Origin: Diadema setosum
Taxonomy: Eukaryota; Echinodermata; Echinoidea; Diadematoida; Diadematidae
Direction of reading: 5' to 3'
DNA: 64,000 nt
NCBI GenBank assembly: GCA_033980235.1
Contig: CM067062.1
Location: 13,997,664 to 14,061,663 of the forward strand
The position numbers and the translations under genes were made by a program. Position 1 is the stretch's first letter. Each line of letters opens with the position of its first letter. Under the pieces are notes generated by a model. It worked only from the letters and a program-made list of their open reading frames with translations. It had not been told where the DNA came from and ran no database searches. Positions 57,001 to 63,000 of this stretch are shown here, in pieces.

Positions 57001-60000
57001 GGGTGGTGTGAGAGACTGCTACTGTCGGGACGGCTTCACCTACAGCAATGGAGAGTGCACCAGAGGTAAGTCGTTTGAGTAGTAGATAGAGAACGCGGGG
57101 CGGCGATGAGCCTTGCTGAGCGGTGTATTTCAAGCCTTTGGTCGACCGCTCATCTTGTCTGAGAAGAAAAACTGAAGGTAGACGGGACACTTCATATTTA
57201 GAAGAAGCACAATATTGGAATTTGATAGTGTTTGCTACGTACATGTAGGTGTGTATGGACTCCATTTGTGAGTGCCAGTGATCTCTCTTTTGTGGAAATG
57301 TACTTGTGTTCTCTTTTTATGCTGTTAGAGTACAGATCCAGTCAAGTCATGCATGGTAAAAGAGCATGTCTTTTTGTATGTGATGAACACCTTACTGTTT
57401 TGAAAGAGGAAACCAAAATAGAAGGAAGTCTGCAATAAATGCGAGAAGTGAAAAAACCCTTAAGCTTACTTGTGGCAGATGGCATACATCTGTAGTGTAG
57501 GCGGCCAATTGTATATTTTGTTGGGAGAAGAAGTGAGGACTTCTGGCTGCCACTATTCAGAGTGCTTTAATTACCTTCCGACTGCTTCTCTGAACAGCGC
57601 CTGGAATCTGCACCGTGTGGGGAGATCCGCACTACACTATGTTCGACGGTGGTCGTCATGACTTCCAGGGCGACTGTGAGTACACGCTGGTGAGGCCGTG
57701 CAGCGATCGCACGGACCTTGTGGATTTCCACTTGTGGGGAGACAACGTCAAGAACAACCCATCGGACCGAGTGTCGTACCTGCGCAAGGTGGTACTGGAG
57801 GTGAATGGCACTAGCTATTCGATCGAGCGGAATAGAGTGGTTCTAGTCAACGGTGCAAGGAGGACGACACCCTTGAGCTTCATCAACGGCATCACTATTC
57901 GCTCGGACCAGTCTTACGCGGTAAGGGAATGATAGCTGCTTCACTCGTTAGTCTTGAAAGCCTCCCAAATTGTGGGTCAGCACATCAATTGATATTGATT
58001 TTGATGTAGGGGCATTTAAAATGTCCGAAGTGTATCCTGTTACGAGGATGGATCGATTAGGTGCACACTAGTATTTATACAATAAAAAAAAGAGTAACTA
58101 GTATTAACATCTATGTTAGTGTCCAAGTAATTTCATTGTCAGATATTTGAAGGAGACACAAGAATGAAATATCAAGTGAAATTTGTTGCAGGTGTGATGC
58201 CAAGATGTAAGATTTTCGCTTGATACGTAATTGTTTTAGAATTGAGCATAGAGGCATGATATGAAGGGAAGGGTAAAGAGGACCTGATATCTGATCGTTA
58301 TTACAGACCATCCAAACATCCTTTGGTCTATCTGTACGTTTCGACGGAGCCAACACTGCAACCATAGAGGTGCCATACCAGTACTGGAATGCTACTTGTG
58401 GTCTGTGCGGAACCTTCGATGACGACAGATCCAACGATTTCCGCCTCCAAAATGGAAGTGTCGTAAGTAGAACTCTGCTCTCTTTTTACTCCCTTTCTCA
58501 ATACCCTGTCTATCAGGGTATCCGATTGTAGGAAAGAGACATGTTCCGCATGTGACTGGACTTTGACGTAATCAGACGAGTGTTATGGATGTATCAGTGA
58601 CCTGATCGTCCATCCGTACCCAAAAGTACCAAGAAAATGATGAAAAGGGACTACATTTATTTTGTTGACGAATGTGTTTCTGTTTGCAGACACGGTACCA
58701 GAATGTCTTTGGTAATGACTGGGTCGTGAATGAAGAGGAGTGCGATACCACTGTTCTCCCGCCGGTTGATCGCTGTGATGACCCCGACGTGCGGCAACGA
58801 GTGGAGGACATCTGCTACATCTTCATCAATCCAGACGGTGAGAGAATGGAGATGATTGAATTTTACTGAGACACACTACAGTGCTCGTATAGTCTGGGAG
58901 TTAAGGAGTCGATATGATATATAAAAAGTTAAAGCAATCTATTGAAGCGTTGAAAGAGTACAAGTTAGAAAATCAGCGTGGTAAGCATCTAGAGTATGGG
59001 ACATCCTATCTGAGGATTTGTCTGATGATTTCTGATCGCCTCGATCAGAAAAGTCCAGTGGGATTTCTCAGTCTGTTTTCTTTTTTGTGTGTGTTTATCT
59101 TTGTTTGTTGTTTGTGTAGTATCCAAGAGCTTATATTTGCAGCTGTTTCTTGCTTTCAGGTCCCCTTGGAGGCTGCGCAGACTTTGTGGACGTGCGTGAT
59201 TACTATGATGCCTGCGTCTTCGACCTGTGTTTCACTGACCCTGACAACGACGTCATATGCGGAGCCCTGCAGGAATACGTTCAGAAGTGTCGAGGAGAAA
59301 CAAATGGAATCTTGGTTGGGGACTGGAGGGCGTCTGTATTCCAGTGCGGTAAGTATTTTTGTGTCATGACACTTTTGTTGTATAGTGGAAAGCTGTTTTG
59401 GCTGATCATCAGAACCTAGACGTGCAAAATATGAAGCCATGTGATCAGATATCACAAAGTGCGTGTGAAGAGTGTCTGGCATGACCATCTGTGCCGTGAG
59501 GATGCAGGCTTTGAAAGACATCGAAAGTCGGTCGGTGGGTTTGGAAGAAATAAGTGAAATATTGTGGAGTCATGAAAGAAGAGTGCGGATGCTGAATGAC
59601 GGTAGTGCATTTTGTGCGAAAAATGTAAATCTGTACAGCTGTGGATGTGTACGACAGTACTGACTCTATGTGCCTTGTGTGAGCGCTTTGTGTTTTGGGT
59701 GATGCCGATCGTATCTGGTGTAAGTAATGTACACCTTTCGTTGTGATGAATGGGTATTTCATTTGTTGTATGTTCTTGTATGTTGTAAATGCTGTTCAAG
59801 GTATATCCTTGCCTGAAAACTGTCTTAATTCAGGGTTTGAGTGTCCGACTGGAACAGTGTACGAATCTTGCGGTAGCGCCTGCCAGCCCAGCTGTGCCGA
59901 TCCAGATGCCGACCTGAACTGCGGACTTCCCTGCCGTGAAATCTGCAGCTGCCCCGAAGGACTGCTGGACGACGGCGGAACATGCGTGCAGCCGGAGGAT

Positions 60001-63000
60001 TGTGGTTGCACTCTTCCGGACGGAAGCTACATCTCGGTGAGTGTGGCTTTCCTCCTTTGATGGTAATGTTTGAGCTTAAGTTTGATTAAATTGTTGAAGA
60101 CTGTGATTATTGTTGTGTGGATTGAAGGCAAATGGAGATGCAAATGGCTTGAAAAGAAGACCATGGTCTAAAGCAAATCTAAATGATTGGTTTTTGGCAC
60201 AAACAGGCAGGAGATGTGTACGTGAACGATGACTGCTCCGAGATGTGCAGCTGTTCTGGAGGCACTTTGGAATGTGTGGCATACGCGTGCGTGGAGAACC
60301 AGGAGTGTAGGATCAAGGGTGGTGTGAGAGACTGCTACTGTCGGGACGGCTTCACCTACAGCAATGGAGAGTGCACCAGAGGTATGTCCTTTGTCCAATG
60401 AGTAGTAGATAGAGAACGCGGGGCGGCGATGAGCCTTGCTGAGCGGTGTATTTCAAGCCTTTGGTCGACCGCTCATCTTGTCTGAGAAGAAAAACTGAAG
60501 GTAGACGGGACACTTCATATTTAGAAGAAGCACAATATTGGAATTTGATAGTGTTTGCTACGTACATGTAGGTGTGTATGGACTCCATTTGTGAGTGCCA
60601 GTGATCTCTCTTTTGTGGAAATGTACTTGTGTTCTCTTTTTATGCTGTTAGAGTACAGATCCAGTCAAGTCATGCATGGTAAAAGAGCATGTCTTTTTGT
60701 ATGTGATGAACACCTTACTGTTTTGAAAGAGGAAACCAAAATAGAAGGAAGTCTGCAATAAATGCGAGAAGTGAAAAAACCCTTAAGCTTACTTGTGGCA
60801 GATGGCATACATCTGTAGTGTAGGCGGCCAATTGTATATTTTGTTGGGAGAAGAAGTGAGGACTTCTGGCTGCCACTATTCAGAGTGCTTTAATTACCTT
60901 CCGACTGCTTCTCTGAACAGCGCCTGGAATCTGCACCGTGTGGGGAGATCCGCACTACACTATGTTCGACGGTGGTCGTCATGACTTCCAGGGCGACTGT
61001 GAGTACACGCTGGTGAGGCCGTGCAGCGATCGCACGGACCTTGTGGATTTCCACTTGTGGGGAGACAACGTCAAGAACAACCCATCGGACCGAGTGTCGT
61101 ACCTGCGCAAGGTGGTACTGGAGGTGAATGGCACTAGCTATTCGATCGAGCGGAATAGAGTGGTTCTAGTCAACGGTGCAAGGAGGACGACACCCTTGAG
61201 CTTCATCAACGGCATCACTATTCGCTCGGACCAGTCTTACGCGGTAAGGGAATGATAGCTGCTTTACTCGTTAGTCTTGAAAGCCTCCCAAATTGTGGGT
61301 CAGCACATCAATTGATATTGATTTTGATGTAGGGGCATTTAAAATGTCCGAAGTGTATCCTGTTACGAGGATGGATCGATTAGGTGCACACTAGTATTTA
61401 TACAATAAAAAAAAGAGTAACTAGTATTAACATCTATGTTAGTGTCCAAGTAATTTCATTGTCAGATATTTGAAGGAGACACAAGAATGAAATATCAAGT
61501 GAAATTTGTTGCAGGTGTGATGCCAAGATGTAAGATTTTCGCTTGATACGTAATTGTTTTAGAATTGAGCATAGAGGCATGATATGAAGGGAAGGGAAAA
61601 GAGGACCTGATATCTGATCGTTATTACAGACCATCCAAACATCCTTTGGTCTATCTGTACGTTTCGACGGAGCCAACACTGCAACCATAGAGGTGCCATA
61701 CCAGTACTGGAATGCTACTTGTGGTCTGTGCGGAACCTTCGATGACGACAGATCCAACGATTTCCGCCTCCAGGATGGAAGTGTCGTAAGTAGAACTCTG
61801 CTCTCTTTTTACTCCCTTTCTCAATACCCTGTCTATCAGGGTATCCGATTGTAGGAAAGAGACATGTTCCGCATGTGACTGCACTTTGACGTAATCAGAC
61901 GAGTGTTATGGATGTATCAGTGACCTGATCGTCCATCCGTACCCAAAAGTACCAAGAAAATGATGAAAAGGGACTACATTTATTTTGTTGACGAATGTGT
62001 TTCTGTTTGCAGACACGGTACCAGAATGTCTTTGGTAATGACTGGGTCGTGAATGAAGAGGAGTGCGATACCACTGTTCTCCCGCCGGTTGATCGCTGTG
62101 ATGACCCCGACGTGCGGCAACGAGTGGAGGACATCTGCTACATCTTCATCAATCCAGACGGTGAGAGAATGGAGATGATTGAATTTTACTGAGGCACACT
62201 ACAGTGCTCGTATAGTCTGGGAGTTAAGGAGTCGATATGATATATAAAAAGTTAAAGCAATCTATTGAAGCGTTGAAAGAGTACAAGTTAGAAAATCAGC
62301 GTGGTAAGCATCTAGAGTATGGGACATCCTATCTGAGGATTTGTCTGATGATTTCTGATCGCCTCGATCAGAAAAGTCCAGTGGGATTTCTCAGTCTGTT
62401 TTCTTTTTTGTGTGTGTTTATCTTTGTTTGTTGTTTGTGCAGTATCCAAGAGCTTATATTTGCAGCTGTTTCTTGCTTTCAGGTCCCCTTGGAGGCTGCG
62501 CAGACTTTGTGGACGTGCGTGATTACTATGATGCCTGCGTCTTCGACCTGTGTTTCACTGACCCTGACAACGACGTCATATGCGGAGCCCTGCAGGAATA
62601 CGTTCAGAAGTGTCGAGGAGAAACAAATGGAATCTTGGTTGGGGACTGGAGGGCGTCTGTATTCCAGTGCGGTAAGTATTTTTGTGTCATGACACTTTTG
62701 TTGTATAGTGGAAAGCTGTTTTGGCTGATCATCAGAATCTAGACGTGCAAAATATGAAGCCATGTGATCAGATATCACAAAGTGCGTGTGAAGAGTGTCT
62801 GGCATGACCATCTGTGCCGTGAGGATGCAGGCTTTGAAAGACATCGAAAGTCGGTTGGTGGGTTTGGAAGAAATAAGTGAAATATTGTGGAGTCATGAAA
62901 GAAGAGTGCGGATGCTGAATGACGGTAGTGCATTTTGTGCGAAAAATGTAAATCTGTACAGCTGTGGATGTGTACGACAGTACTGACTCTATGTGCCTTG

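Noticed and set aside
62443..62482. Change of TAG to CAG in unit 14 intron 3 as a new exon 4 acceptor
   Set aside because: Use of this AG would lengthen exon 4 by 40 nt and shift the frame. The normal TTTCAG acceptor at 62477-62482 is intact.
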